NCBI GenBank assembly: GCA_013154035.1
Contig: JAADDH010000088.1
Location: 1-33,028 of the forward strand
Length of the DNA: 33,028 nt
Direction of reading: 5' to 3'
From: Candidatus Iainarchaeum sp.
GTDB lineage: Archaea; Iainarchaeota; Iainarchaeia; JAADDC01
The notes under the pieces were generated by a model. The model was not told the DNA's origin and ran no database searches. It saw only the letters and a program-made list of their open reading frames with translations. Shown in pieces: positions 15,747 through 24,410 of the stretch (the stretch's first letter is position 1; the number at the start of each line of letters is the position of its first letter). The translations under genes and the position numbers were made by a program.

Positions 15747-16503
15747 CTGCAACCTCCTCCTTCTTCACAGACTTCTTACGGCTGGTTTTGCGGGTGCGCT
15801 TCTTGGGCTTATCCTCTTTCACCTCCTGCTCTGCAGGCTGAGCCGGAGCAGGGGCCTCCGCCTGAGGCTGAGAGATTTTCTGCTTGATACGCTCCAAGTC
15901 CTCGGCGGAGAGCTCAGGAACGGAGACATGATCTGGGAATGTGGTCTCAGGGTGCACGATATAGACGTGAACACCGATGGTTGCCCACTTCGTCTTGGCA
16001 ATGGCATGGCCCTGATCCACAAGCTTAACGGGATCTCCACACTTCTTCATATAGCCCGCAAGGACTCGCTCCGTCCTCTTCTTAGCACCACGAGCACCGA
16101 GCTTACCCTTGACAACGATCTCACAACCCTTGGCACCCGCGGCCATAATACGGTTGAGTGTGCGGTTCATAACCCTGCGCCAGTTCTGACCGTGCTCCAA
16201 CGCAATAGCTATGCGGATCGCCTGCACCTGTGCGTCAAGAGTAGAGTTCTGGACGGGGACCACTTCGATCTGTGGGTTCTCAAGGCGGAACTTTTTCTTC
16301 AGCGTCTCCGTCAGCTGCTTGATGCGGTGTCCCTTACGGCCAATAACCAAAGCAGGGCGAGCCACCTTGAGGACGATCCTCGTAACAAGGGGCGTGCGGA
16401 GCACTTGTATGTCCGATGGGAGCGCCTGGCGGACCTCCTCCATAAGATACTCCTTTATGGTGAGGCCCGTAGTCGCGTCCCTGACAAACTCTCGCTCAAT
16501 CAT
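15706..16503 (-). CDS. rpsC: 30S ribosomal protein uS3
   Basis: mRNA-entry protein with a KH domain; the GxxG loop is GRKG at 55-58 (VIGRKGHRIKQLTE). The C-terminal S3 domain contains GCEIVVKGKLGARGAKKRTERV and the TKWATIGVHVYIVHPETTFPD segment. At 265 residues it carries an extra tail of about 55 residues, first Ala/Pro/Gln-rich and then Lys/Arg-rich (KKRTRKTSRKKSVKKEE), probably disordered and RNA-binding. The tail's end overlaps L29 by 41 nt; the start overlaps L22 by 4 nt. Confidence 0.95.
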   Translation of the reverse strand: MIEREFVRDATTGLTIKEYLMEEVRQALPSDIQVLRTPLVTRIVLKVARPALVIGRKGHRIKQLTETLKKKFRLENPQIEVVPVQNSTLDAQVQAIRIAIALEHGQNWRRVMNRTLNRIMAAGAKGCEIVVKGKLGARGAKKRTERVLAGYMKKCGDPVKLVDQGHAIAKTKWATIGVHVYIVHPETTFPDHVSVPELSAEDLERIKQKISQPQAEAPAPAQPAEQEVKEDKPKKRTRKTSRKKSVKKEEVADGDSKGEGTKSDE

Positions 16504-16949
16504 TCGCTCACCACCATCTCCACGTGGGTGGACTTCTTTCTAATGATCCTGCGAAGCATGGGCTGGACGCGTGGGCGCCTGTAGCCCTTGGACGCAGAAA
16601 CGTGGACGATCCTGAGCTTAGATACGTCAAGTCCCTTCTGCTGCGCGTTGTTCTTGACGTTCTCAATGAGCTTCAGGTAGTACTTGACAGTCTTGTCCAT
16701 ATACCTACCGCTCTTGATCCCCGCGCGCACGCCCTTACGGTGGGGCGTGTCCTTGTGGTAGCGCTTCTGAGGAATCCAGTCCTTGTGATCAAGCACGCGC
16801 TTGAGGTACTCCTCGGCCTTGAGGAGGGGCATACCGCGAATGGCGGAAGCCACCTCCACGGCCCACTTGGTAGATATGGGCGCGTTCACGAGCATTGCAC
16901 GCGCAGTCTTTGCACCATCTAGGTCCACGGAATACTTCTTCTTAACCAT
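16500..16949 (-). CDS. rplV: 50S ribosomal protein uL22
   Basis: Tunnel-lining protein, 149 residues. Key segments are ARAMLVNAPISTKWAVEVASAIRGMPLLKAEEYL, the archaeal insertion ending KSGRYMDKTVKYYLKLIENV, and the conserved hook region VHVSASKGYRRPRVQPMLRR. GGAAGTGATC precedes the ATG. It is 4 nt from S19 and overlaps S3 by 4 nt. Confidence 0.96.
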   Translation of the reverse strand: MVKKKYSVDLDGAKTARAMLVNAPISTKWAVEVASAIRGMPLLKAEEYLKRVLDHKDWIPQKRYHKDTPHRKGVRAGIKSGRYMDKTVKYYLKLIENVKNNAQQKGLDVSKLRIVHVSASKGYRRPRVQPMLRRIIRKKSTHVEMVVSE

Positions 16950-16953
16950 GCGA

Positions 16954-17364
16954 TCACTTCCTGCCTACGTGCTTCGTGGATCTGGACGCGCCCACACCCG
17001 GAGAGCTGTGCAGCACACGCTTGCGGGTGAAAACGAACTCACCCAGGCGGTGCCCGAGCATCTCCGGCTTGATCTCGAGGGGCACGAACTCCTTGCCGTT
17101 GTACACCTCAATGGTCAATCCTACCATCTGGGGGATTATAACAACGTCCCTGCAGTGTGTGCGGATCTTGGGCTGCTTCTTGCCCGCGTCCACGAGTTCC
17201 CTTGCCTTCTTAACGCGGTCCATGAGCTTCTTGCGCATGGGGTCCTTGTAGCCGCGGAGGAGCGCCCTCCTCGCCCGAGACTTGACGAGCTTGGCGAACT
17301 CCCCCAACGGCATGGAACGAAGCTCATCAAGGGTGTGACCGCGGTAAACGAACTCTTTAGCCAT
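16954..17364 (-). CDS. rpsS: 30S ribosomal protein uS19
   Basis: Head protein that pairs with S13 near the A site. 136 residues from [15 protein letters not shown]. It has the archaeal [20 protein letters not shown] segment and the family core [27 protein letters not shown], ending in [19 protein letters not shown]. The start at 17364 is preferred over GTG 17373. It lies 11 nt after L2. Confidence 0.95.
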   Translation of the reverse strand: MAKEFVYRGHTLDELRSMPLGEFAKLVKSRARRALLRGYKDPMRKKLMDRVKKARELVDAGKKQPKIRTHCRDVVIIPQMVGLTIEVYNGKEFVPLEIKPEMLGHRLGEFVFTRKRVLHSSPGVGASRSTKHVGRK

Positions 17365-17375
17365 GAGTACCACCC

Positions 17376-18104
17376 TTACTTCTTTCTCCTACCCGTTCTC
17401 CGGGCCGCTATGTGACCGACCTTACGGCCTGGTGGCGCATTGCGGGACACGGTCGTTGGCCCGGGCGGGTGGTGCTCCTTACCACCGTGCGGGTGATCCA
17501 CAACGTTCATCGCAACACCGCGCACCTTGACGCTCTTCTTACCGAGCGCCTTCATGACGTGGTAGCGCTTACCTGCCTTAACAAAGGGCTTCTCAGTCCT
17601 TCCACCGCCGGACACGTTGCCTATGGTTGCCCTGCAGTCCGGGTGGAACTCCTTAATCTTACCAGACGGCAGCTTAACGTAAACGCGCTTGGCAGTCTTC
17701 GTCGTTATGACTGCATAACCACCAGAGGAGCGCACGTACTTGCCGCCATCCCCTGGAACACCCTCTATGTTATATATGGGCGTACCCTCAGGGATTGCAT
17801 GAAGAGGCATGATGTTGCCCACTGCAAGGTCTGCATTGGGCCCCATTTTCACCCAATCGCCAACAGCAATGCCCTCAGGGGCGGGGAGGAATGCGTATGT
17901 GTCGTCCTCAAACCAGACCTCCATGAGGGGGGACTTCCTCCCCACATCGTGGAAGATGGCGATAACCTGACCCTTAACAGCATCGGTCTTGGACTGCGGG
18001 GTGTATGGTGGATAGGAGATCTTCTCCACCTTCCTACGGTGAGATGCAACGCGGAAGGTGGGGGAACCCCTGCCCAACCGCTGCACACGTATTCTCTTAC
18101 CCAT
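17376..18104 (-). CDS. rplB: 50S ribosomal protein uL2
   Basis: One of the proteins closest to the peptidyl-transferase centre; 242 residues. The conserved loop [20 protein letters not shown], with the family's invariant histidine, is at about residues 197-216. Earlier segments are [20 protein letters not shown] and [15 protein letters not shown]. It shares one base with L23. Confidence 0.97.
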   Translation of the reverse strand: MGKRIRVQRLGRGSPTFRVASHRRKVEKISYPPYTPQSKTDAVKGQVIAIFHDVGRKSPLMEVWFEDDTYAFLPAPEGIAVGDWVKMGPNADLAVGNIMPLHAIPEGTPIYNIEGVPGDGGKYVRSSGGYAVITTKTAKRVYVKLPSGKIKEFHPDCRATIGNVSGGGRTEKPFVKAGKRYHVMKALGKKSVKVRGVAMNVVDHPHGGKEHHPPGPTTVSRNAPPGRKVGHIAARRTGRRKK

Positions 18105-18364
18105 TAGATCACACCCAGTTTCGTGGCCAGGTCAAGGGCAGACTCTCCCTCAACCAGGCGCACGTATGCCTTCTTGCGACCATCCTTCGTGATCGCGGTA
18201 TTAACATCCGTAACGTGAACTCCATAAAGATCCTCAACGGCCCTGCGGATCTGCTGCTTCGTGGCATCGCTGCGCACGATGAAGACGATCGTGTTGCTGT
18301 TGTGAATGAGCGAAATCGCCTTCTCGCTGATGAGGGGGTAGAGGATTATGCTCTCTGCGTCCAT
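18104..18364 (-). CDS. rplW: 50S ribosomal protein uL23
   Basis: Exit-tunnel rim protein and docking site for SRP and the translocon; 86 residues, normal for archaea. [24 protein letters not shown] and the [22 protein letters not shown] ending identify it. It is separated from L4 by one base. Confidence 0.96.
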   Translation of the reverse strand: MDAESIILYPLISEKAISLIHNSNTIVFIVRSDATKQQIRRAVEDLYGVHVTDVNTAITKDGRKKAYVRLVEGESALDLATKLGVI

Positions 18365-18365
18365 G

Positions 18366-19169
18366 TCACATCGCCTCCTTCAGGGCCTCCAGGGCATCCC
18401 GAGACCAGATGGTCAGACGTCCGGGATGCGCGCCGGGAGCGAGCAATTCAACGTTCAGGTTGCGAACCTCCACAACATCCACGCCGGGAAGGTTGCGGGC
18501 CGCCTGATATATGCCCTTGTTCTCCTTAACGACTATGAGTACGGATTTGGGCACCTTGTAGGCCCGACCTCTGCGCTCACCCTTGCCAGCACGGCGCCTC
18601 CTGCCCAAATACGCCCTCTCCAAATCCTTATCCACGCCGAGGGCAGCGAGAATCTTCTTCAGCTCAGAGGTCTTATTGACGGACTCTATGTCCTCGACCA
18701 CAACAATGGGCAGGTCACCGTCATACCTGTGGCCCCTGCCAATGACGTAATCCTTGATCGCAGTAGCCGCAATGGCGGAGCGCAGCGCAAGCCTCCTCTC
18801 CCTCTTGTTCACCTTCTCCCAGAGGACCTTCTCAACCTTTGGCGGGTGGGCCTTTGGACCGTGAACGGCTTCTGGGACGTTGGCTACCTGACCAGCAAGG
18901 AGATATCGCCTGTTCTTCAGGCGGGGCTTGCGAGCGGTGCCTGCGTTAATAGACTGCATGAGCTTCGGTCCGTGGCGCCTGTTACCGAAATACTCCGCCG
19001 CATAGTCACGGCCTGCCATGGGCTTAGTCCCATAGGGTTGAAGCCGGTGGGACTGAATCGCGATGACCGTCCTGCGAATGATATCCTCTCTGACAGGAGT
19101 GCTGAAAATAACGGGAAGCTCAATCTCCCCGACAACACTCCCATCAAGCGCGCGAACTGCTGCTTTCAT
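18366..19169 (-). CDS. rplD: 50S ribosomal protein uL4
   Basis: Tunnel-lining and early assembly protein, 267 residues from ATG 19169 ([19 protein letters not shown]). The archaeal core includes [29 protein letters not shown] (tunnel loop), [28 protein letters not shown] and [18 protein letters not shown]. An upstream GTG (19178) would overlap L3 and is less likely. Confidence 0.96.
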   Translation of the reverse strand: MKAAVRALDGSVVGEIELPVIFSTPVREDIIRRTVIAIQSHRLQPYGTKPMAGRDYAAEYFGNRRHGPKLMQSINAGTARKPRLKNRRYLLAGQVANVPEAVHGPKAHPPKVEKVLWEKVNKRERRLALRSAIAATAIKDYVIGRGHRYDGDLPIVVVEDIESVNKTSELKKILAALGVDKDLERAYLGRRRRAGKGERRGRAYKVPKSVLIVVKENKGIYQAARNLPGVDVVEVRNLNVELLAPGAHPGRLTIWSRDALEALKEAM

Positions 19170-19170
19170 G

Positions 19171-20175
19171 TTAGACACCCTGCTTTGACTCTAGCGATAC
19201 GTACCGAATCTGGCTGAACTTGAATGGGTGCTTGTTCGGACGTATCGCCTTTCTTAGTCCGACAACCCGGCGGGCGGGGCCGGGAATAGATCCTATGACC
19301 GCAATGTAATCGTTCTTAACCTCGCCATAGTGGAGGAAGCCACCCTTGGGCGTAATGGGAGGCTCACCATTCTCGCCCACGATGACCACAATCTTGTTGT
19401 AGTCGGTGCGCGTGTGGAAGCCCATCTGACCGGGGCGAGGCACCTCCCAGAAGACCTTACCGCCGAAGAATGGACCCATTGCGCCGATACCGCGCTTGGT
19501 CTTCTCCTTCTTGTGACCGAACTCAAAGACGCCAAACCTCTTAACCGGGCCCTCAAAGCCGTGGCCCTTTGTGACGCCCTTGACGTCGATCTGCTCGCCC
19601 TGCTGGAAGATGTCCTTAACACGAATCTCCTTCCCAAGAACGGACGCTGCATAGTCTAGCTTCTCATCAACGCTCTTGCCACCAATGCCAATCTCGCCAA
19701 CATCTGGTGTCTTCTTGCCAATAGCCTTTATGAGCCAAGGTTGAGTCGCAACGAGAAGTCTAACGTCCACAATCCTGTCCTTCATATCCTCAAGCTTGCC
19801 AAAATCCGTGCCGTGACCATTCTTCGCGCCGGCAACCCTGCGAGAGAAGTGCTTGGGCAGCTTCTCCGCCCAGACCTCCGTCAGGGTGCGCAGACCGAAG
19901 TTGGGGTCGTGGCTATATACACGCACGCCATAGACGTACAAAGGTGGCGTTTCAATAACCGTAATCGGCGTGAAAACAGGTTGACCAGACGTGGGAGTCT
20001 TGGGACGCGCATCCACGAGGAGCGCGTGGGTCATACCTGCCTTGTATCCATAGAATCCAATAGGGCCGATGGCCTCTACCTCTGGCCACGTGCGGAAACG
20101 TGGCATTACCCGTTTCGCCCTTTTACGGGGGTAGAACTGTAGCGACCCCCTTCTCGGGCGCGTTCTCCTAGGCAT
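19171..20175 (-). CDS. rplC: 50S ribosomal protein uL3
   Basis: First gene of the super-cluster, an early assembly protein reaching to the peptidyl-transferase centre. 334 residues, the archaeal length. RTRPRRGSLQFYPRKRAKR is the start, GYKAGMTHALLVDARP follows, and the central extension contains VTKGHGFEGPVKRFGVFEFGHKKEKTKRG and GQMGFHTRTDYNK. A TATA box about 85 bp upstream suggests a leader of about 60 nt; GGGTGAC precedes the ATG. Confidence 0.97.
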   Translation of the reverse strand: MPRRTRPRRGSLQFYPRKRAKRVMPRFRTWPEVEAIGPIGFYGYKAGMTHALLVDARPKTPTSGQPVFTPITVIETPPLYVYGVRVYSHDPNFGLRTLTEVWAEKLPKHFSRRVAGAKNGHGTDFGKLEDMKDRIVDVRLLVATQPWLIKAIGKKTPDVGEIGIGGKSVDEKLDYAASVLGKEIRVKDIFQQGEQIDVKGVTKGHGFEGPVKRFGVFEFGHKKEKTKRGIGAMGPFFGGKVFWEVPRPGQMGFHTRTDYNKIVVIVGENGEPPITPKGGFLHYGEVKNDYIAVIGSIPGPARRVVGLRKAIRPNKHPFKFSQIRYVSLESKQGV

Positions 20176-20257
20176 TTCGCGTCACCCGATCGTTCATCCC
20201 CGCATGCCACGACGGCAGAGGCGGGTAGATAAAACCTATGATGTTGGATGCAAAACG

Positions 20258-20270
20258 TTTTTTATAATAT
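20258..20270 (-). promoter_or_regulatory. TATA box of the ribosomal super-operon (L3)
   Basis: The minus strand reads ATATTATAAAAAA in the 167-bp divergent intergenic region. A start near 20235 would give a leader of about 60 nt. No TATA box of similar quality was seen at other junctions before the S13 gap, so this may drive most of the cluster. GGTTTTATC at 20229-20237 is a weaker alternative. Confidence 0.55.
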
Positions 20271-20301
20271 CTGGCAGGAGAGAACGGAAAACGCTGTGCA
20301 A

Positions 20302-20312
20302 CACATATAAAC
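20302..20312 (+). promoter_or_regulatory. TATA box of the 4-TM protein gene
   Basis: CACATATAAAC lies about 35 bp before the ATG at 20343. A start near 20333 would leave a leader of about 10 nt containing AGGTGGT, 3 nt before the ATG. CATAAAAG at 20324-20331 is an alternative. Confidence 0.45.
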
Positions 20313-20342
20313 AAAGAAAACCACATAAAAGCAGGTGGTAAA

Positions 20343-20783
20343 ATGGATGAGTATAAAACTGCATGGTACTGGATTCTCCTATCAACGCTCGTCCCGTATC
20401 TTGGCCCACTAATCTTCTGGCTGGCAAAAAAGGACTCAAATCCAAAGATGGCAGAGATTGGCAAGTGGTTGCTTGTAGCAGAGATCTTACTGCTGGTGCC
20501 ATTCATAGGGATATTCCTGTGGTTCGGGGTTATGCTGTGGCGATTCGTTGCAGAAAAAGACAGCGAATACCGCGGATGGTATCTCTTCTTTGCGATTCCA
20601 GTGATTGGCTTCATAGCAGCACTACTTATTGACATCCCAAGCGAGGCAAAGAAAGACATGGCGATTCTCTTTGGAATCTACGTAGTACTCGCAATAATAG
20701 CAGCACTTGCGCTGTACTCAACAATCATGACGCTTATTGCAGGCGCAAGTGTAGCAAGCAAGGCAGGAGCAGCGATCCACTAA
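20343..20783 (+). CDS. small membrane protein of unknown function (4 TM)
   Basis: 146 residues; I do not recognise the family. Four hydrophobic stretches lie at about 7-28, 42-66, 78-96 and 106-134. The first loop is LAKKDSNPKMAEIGK and the second WRFVAEKDSEYRGWY. The C terminus (TLIAGASVASKAGAAIH) is small-residue rich. A TATA box and an AGGTGGT ribosome-binding site support a real gene. It diverges from L3, and a T-rich tract follows its stop. No catalytic motif is visible. Confidence 0.8.
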   Translation: MDEYKTAWYWILLSTLVPYLGPLIFWLAKKDSNPKMAEIGKWLLVAEILLLVPFIGIFLWFGVMLWRFVAEKDSEYRGWYLFFAIPVIGFIAALLIDIPSEAKKDMAILFGIYVVLAIIAALALYSTIMTLIAGASVASKAGAAIH

Positions 20784-20794
20784 GCGCTCCTCAT

Positions 20795-21724
20795 CTATTT
20801 TCCTCGTTCTTTTGCCAACCTGAACAGCGCGATGACCTCCTCCAGATCGGAAACCCCCTTGGTCTGGGCAACCATTGCAGGGAAGATCTGGGGGGAATAT
20901 ATGCCGATTTCGGAGATTATTCCATCCACAAGCTCCGGAGGCGTCACGTCAAAGGCAGGGTTGCGTATTTCCGCGCCCGGCAGTTCGGATGGATCAATCA
21001 CCTCTGAGGGATCGCGCTCCTCGATGAGCTCCGGATACCCTGCGGCGGTAACGGGATCATACTTTAACGTGCTCGCCGCAACGTAGTATGGAACGTTGAA
21101 ACGCTCTGCTGCCGCAGCCATGAGCGCAGTACCGATCTTGTTCACCACATAGCCGTCAGAGGTGATCGCGTCCGAGCCAGTGATGTAGAGATCCGCATCT
21201 TTCATGAAGAGATATGCCGCGGAGTCCACCACATACGTCACAGGAATTCCTGCGGCGAGGAGATCCTTGGCAGTGAGCTTGCCCTGGTAAAGCGGGCGCG
21301 TCTCTGTGACGATGACGCGGAATTCCTTGCCCAATTCCTTTGCCCGGCGCAGAACGTTGATGGCAGTGGTAGAATGACAGTGCGTAATGATTGTGCCCCC
21401 ATCTGGAATTCGATGAGCGCCATATTCAGCAATCTTCGTCTCAGACTCCCTCAACTCATCCTCGTAGCGGTCAATTGCGCGAAGAAGTTCCTCCTTAGAA
21501 GAAAGATGCCGAAGCACATAGGTTAGGGCGTCTCGCATGGCCGGTTCAGTGGGGCGCGTTTTCGCCAAACGAATGACAACCGATTTAACATTATCGCGGA
21601 GTAAATCATCGTTCGATCGATCAGCAACGATACGAACCGCACGAAGTGCTGCCAGCGCTACATTCCTGGCCCCTTGAACACGAAGGGCACGGATATCATC
21701 TATGATCTTATCAACCTCGTCCAT
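20795..21724 (-). CDS. ribose-1,5-bisphosphate isomerase-like protein (aIF2B family)
   Basis: 309 residues of the eIF2B-alpha/MtnA/R15P-isomerase superfamily. R15P isomerase turns ribose 1,5-bisphosphate into ribulose 1,5-bisphosphate in archaeal AMP salvage. Support: TRPT at 56-59, THCHSTTAINVL with the catalytic-type C116, TETRPLYQGKLTAKDL, VVDSAA, TGSDAI with D185, NKIGTAL, and the ending NPAFDVTPPELVDGIISEIG. The N-terminal RG-A motif of known isomerases reads VQGAR here, so an aIF2B-like regulator remains possible. ATG 21724 is chosen because a TATA box lies 25 bp upstream; the open frame extends to 21793. Convergent with the 4-TM gene. Confidence 0.8.
   Translation of the reverse strand: MDEVDKIIDDIRALRVQGARNVALAALRAVRIVADRSNDDLLRDNVKSVVIRLAKTRPTEPAMRDALTYVLRHLSSKEELLRAIDRYEDELRESETKIAEYGAHRIPDGGTIITHCHSTTAINVLRRAKELGKEFRVIVTETRPLYQGKLTAKDLLAAGIPVTYVVDSAAYLFMKDADLYITGSDAITSDGYVVNKIGTALMAAAAERFNVPYYVAASTLKYDPVTAAGYPELIEERDPSEVIDPSELPGAEIRNPAFDVTPPELVDGIISEIGIYSPQIFPAMVAQTKGVSDLEEVIALFRLAKERGK
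20796..20813 (+). terminator. T-rich terminator after the 4-TM protein gene
   Basis: The plus strand reads CTATTTTCCTCGTTCTTTT about 13-30 nt past the stop codon. No hairpin is needed for archaeal termination. It overlaps the 3' end of the convergent isomerase-like gene. Confidence 0.4.
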
Positions 21725-21743
21725 GAACGTAAATGGACCCCAA

Positions 21744-21754
21744 GATATAAAACC
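21744..21754. promoter_or_regulatory. shared TATA element for two divergent leaderless genes
   Basis: GATATAAAACC on the plus strand reads GGTTTTATATC on the minus strand. Its centre is 27 bp from the ATG of the wHTH/zinc-ribbon gene (21776, plus) and 25 bp from the ATG of the isomerase-like gene (21724, minus). One AT-rich box can therefore serve both genes, and both transcripts would be leaderless. Confidence 0.55.
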
Positions 21755-21775
21755 TGCCGACGCGTATGGTATGTG

Positions 21776-22072
21776 ATGAAGACCGCAACCCAAAAGATAA
21801 TAGATCTCCTCAAGGATGCAGATAGCTACTACAGCCCCGACGAGATTGCAAGATTACTGGGAATAGACAGACATATGGTGATCAAGGCACTAGACCACAT
21901 CAACTTTGCGATCCGCCGCAAGGGCATGAGGCTGGAAATCCTCCCGCAAAGATGTAAGAAGTGTGGATACGTCTTTGAGCCGAGCACACACGTAGCATCA
22001 AAGTGTCCCCGCTGCCACTCACAGTGGCTAGAACCGCCCCGATTCAGAATACGGGTAATGAAAAAGCACTAA
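21776..22072 (+). CDS. HTH/zinc-ribbon transcriptional regulator (COG3357-like)
   Basis: 98 residues. The N-terminal winged helix-turn-helix (about 5-55) reads QKIIDLLKDADSYYSPDEIARLLGIDRHMVIKALDHI. A C-terminal zinc ribbon has CKKC (C60, C63) and CPRC (C77, C80). This HTH-plus-zinc-ribbon plan matches the archaeal COG3357 predicted regulators; its target is unknown. ATG 21776 fits the TATA spacing; the open frame extends to 21674 but would overlap the divergent gene. A pyrimidine-rich terminator follows. Confidence 0.85.
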   Translation: MKTATQKIIDLLKDADSYYSPDEIARLLGIDRHMVIKALDHINFAIRRKGMRLEILPQRCKKCGYVFEPSTHVASKCPRCHSQWLEPPRFRIRVMKKH

Positions 22073-22087
22073 CTTCCTTTTCTTTTG
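22073..22087 (+). terminator. pyrimidine/T-rich terminator
   Basis: CTTCCTTTTCTTTTG directly follows the stop codon of the regulator gene and precedes the promoter of the FBP aldolase/phosphatase gene. Confidence 0.45.
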
Positions 22088-22116
22088 TAACTACCGGATA
22101 GGCACAAAAATCAGCA

Positions 22117-22124
22117 TTTTATAG
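22117..22124 (+). promoter_or_regulatory. TATA box of the FBP aldolase/phosphatase gene
   Basis: TTTTATAG is followed 31 nt later by the ATG at 22155. A start near 22145 leaves room for GGTGAT (22145-22150), 4 nt before that ATG. Confidence 0.5.
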
Positions 22125-22154
22125 AGGGAGCGCGTTCTTTCTTTGGTGATGCGA

Positions 22155-23249
22155 ATGAAGGTAACGCTATCCGTCATAAAGGCGGACGTGGGTGGTTTTC
22201 CGGGCCACTCATCCGTGCACCCAGATGTAATCCTTACTGCAGAAGATCTTCTCGAAGAGGCAAGGGAGGATGGCAAGATCTTTGACTACTATGTTGGACA
22301 CGTGGGCGACGATATGATTCTCGTCATGACCCACGACAAATTCATAGAGAATCCAGAGATACACGGGCTAGCCTGGGACGTCTTTAAGCAGTGCGCAGAA
22401 GTTGCAAAGGAACTCAAACTCTACGGTGCTGGCCAGGACCTGCTTAAAGATTCATTCTCTGGAAATCTGAAGGGTATGGGCCCTGGCGTTGCAGAGATGT
22501 CCTTCGAGGAGCGCCCCTCCGAGCCAGTGATCATATTCGCGGCGGATAAGACGGAACCAGGCGCGTGGAACCTCCCCCTCTTCCGCATGTTCGCAGATCC
22601 GTTCAACACTGCTGGGCTCGTGTTTGACCCCAGCATGCACGATGGGTTTGAGTTCGAGGTCCACGACGTGAAAGCGCACAGAAAGGTCAGATTCCGCACG
22701 CCGGAAGAGATGTATGACATGCTAGCTCTCATTGGCCAGCCCGGCAGGTATGTAATTAAGTCCGTCTTCCGCAAGAACGACGGAGAAGTGGCGGCAGTAA
22801 CATCTACAGATCTGCTGAACCAGATTGCCGGCAAGTACGTGGGCAAGGACGATCCTGTGATGGTTGTCCGCGCTCAGCACGGGTTCCCAGCTGTTGGAGA
22901 GGTTCTTGAGCCGTTCTCCTTCCCGCATCTGGTGCAGGGTTGGATGCGCGGATCCCACAACGGCCCACTCATGCCTGTGGCGTTCAGAGACGCGCACCCG
23001 ACGCGCTTCGACGGTCCGCCCAGGGTTATTGCAATGGGCTTCCAGATCGCCAACGGCATGCTGGAGGGGCCTGTTGACATGTTCGACGACCCGGCATTTG
23101 ACCGCGCACGGGAGGAGGCGAACAGAATCGCCGACTACATGCGTCGTCACGGACCGTTCGAGCCACACAGGCTGGCGGAGAACGAAATGGAATACACAAC
23201 ACTCCCAGAGGTCCTTAAGAAGCTGGAAAGTAGATTCCAGCCCCTATAA
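22155..23249 (+). CDS. fbp: class V fructose-1,6-bisphosphate aldolase/phosphatase
   Basis: Bifunctional gluconeogenic enzyme of archaea and deep-branching bacteria. It joins dihydroxyacetone phosphate and glyceraldehyde 3-phosphate and then removes the 1-phosphate to give fructose 6-phosphate. 364 residues, full length. All residues known from the Sulfolobus enzyme can be aligned: metal ligands D11, D52, D53, Q94, D131, D232 and D233; Schiff-base lysine K231 with Y228 in YVGKDD; and the C-terminal Y347 in MEYTTLP. ADKTEPGAWNLPLF, RGSHNGPLMP and ADYMRRHGPFEPHRL are further signatures. ATG 22155 has GGTGAT 4 nt upstream; in-frame TTG, GTG and ATG codons just upstream are less likely. Monocistronic. 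Confidence 0.97.
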   Translation: MKVTLSVIKADVGGFPGHSSVHPDVILTAEDLLEEAREDGKIFDYYVGHVGDDMILVMTHDKFIENPEIHGLAWDVFKQCAEVAKELKLYGAGQDLLKDSFSGNLKGMGPGVAEMSFEERPSEPVIIFAADKTEPGAWNLPLFRMFADPFNTAGLVFDPSMHDGFEFEVHDVKAHRKVRFRTPEEMYDMLALIGQPGRYVIKSVFRKNDGEVAAVTSTDLLNQIAGKYVGKDDPVMVVRAQHGFPAVGEVLEPFSFPHLVQGWMRGSHNGPLMPVAFRDAHPTRFDGPPRVIAMGFQIANGMLEGPVDMFDDPAFDRAREEANRIADYMRRHGPFEPHRLAENEMEYTTLPEVLKKLESRFQPL

Positions 23250-23250
23250 C

Positions 23251-23262
23251 CTTTCTATTTTT
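23251..23262 (+). terminator. T-rich terminator after fbp
   Basis: CTTTCTATTTTT starts two bases past the stop codon in the 11-bp gap between two convergent genes. Confidence 0.45.
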
Positions 23263-24394
23263 ACCACACTGCAGAAACGAGCGTTGCAACAAACATTACA
23301 GCATACAACGCAACGGTCAGCTTCGCAAGCCCGTCAGAAATGGGTGTTAACTTCCTCCTGCGCTCAGCACGGACGCGTAGAAGAACCAACGGCGGAATGA
23401 TCCCCGCGGCGGCGATCATGCCCAGGGACCCCAGCGTTATAATACGAACAAAACCCTGAAAACCAGACAAATACATAATGATAACGGGGAGAACCGCGGC
23501 AAGCCATGCGACGATGCGCCTGCCGAACACCTCTGTCAGAATATCTGTCTGCGCCACAGCACCAGATAGGAACGAGGTAATTATTGTGAGGAGGGGGAAG
23601 AGAAAGCCGATAAATGCTAGTTCAGGATCAAGCATCTTCGTGAGCCCAAGCGTTCCAATCTCCGGCATATTCTGCCCCAGCACACCCATTAGTGCGAAAG
23701 AGAAAATCGTATAAATCAAGAAAGTTGCCGAAAATGCTACGATTATTGCCCACACGGTCCTACCCATGTTCCGTACGCCACGAACAACCTCAGGAATGAT
23801 GCTATGGGCGTAGAACGCAAAGACTGCCACAGAGAACGCGGAAACAAAAAGCGATGGAACAAACGTCCCGAAATACGGCTTCATACGCGGGATTGCCCAT
23901 ACAAAAATCGTCAGCACAAGAACAACAATGATGAACGCCATGAGAGACTCAAACCCGCCCGAAGACCGCAAACCAAAATACGCGGCCAGGGAGATCAACA
24001 GCCAAAGTGCTACGGACCAGAATACCGAACTAGAAAACACCCCGCCCCAACCATAATGCGCAGCAGCAGCGGCGAGAACCTGGCCCACAGCAGAGGTGTA
24101 AGCCAGCATGGCCGCGTATCCGGAGTAGAGCAACAGCAGAACCAATATCTTGCCCCATCCGCCAAGATAGCGCGACGCAAGATCAAAATAGTGGTAGTTC
24201 GGGTTAGAGAGATACAAGGATTCTACAAGCATTACCGCAGTGAGGACGGAAAACGCAGCAGCCACAAAGAGAACGACGGATCCCCAGAAAAAACCGAGGT
24301 GCGACAGCGTATACGGGAGAGCCAATATGCCTGCGCCTATCTGTGTGCCAATGATTATGAAAACAGCCTCCCAAAACCCCAAACTACGCGCCAC
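23261..24394 (-). CDS. aromatic/hydroxy amino acid permease-like transporter
   Basis: 377 residues with about 11 membrane segments, of the APC superfamily (LeuT fold) and closest in look to the HAAAP group (TyrP/Mtr/SdaC-like). The first segment holds the hallmark FIIIGTQIGAGILALPYTLSHLGFF, the unwound TM1 that binds substrate. TM6 reads FAFYAHSIIPEVVRGV, with the conserved FxxH/P pattern. Substrate probably an aromatic or hydroxy amino acid, by proton symport; not provable here. Start is GTG 24394; a TATA box overlapping the upstream FdhD-like stop codon suggests little or no leader. Confidence 0.83.
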   Translation of the reverse strand: MARSLGFWEAVFIIIGTQIGAGILALPYTLSHLGFFWGSVVLFVAAAFSVLTAVMLVESLYLSNPNYHYFDLASRYLGGWGKILVLLLLYSGYAAMLAYTSAVGQVLAAAAAHYGWGGVFSSSVFWSVALWLLISLAAYFGLRSSGGFESLMAFIIVVLVLTIFVWAIPRMKPYFGTFVPSLFVSAFSVAVFAFYAHSIIPEVVRGVRNMGRTVWAIIVAFSATFLIYTIFSFALMGVLGQNMPEIGTLGLTKMLDPELAFIGFLFPLLTIITSFLSGAVAQTDILTEVFGRRIVAWLAAVLPVIIMYLSGFQGFVRIITLGSLGMIAAAGIIPPLVLLRVRAERRRKLTPISDGLAKLTVALYAVMFVATLVSAVW

Positions 24395-24410
24395 ATAGGA
24401 TATTGAGGGA

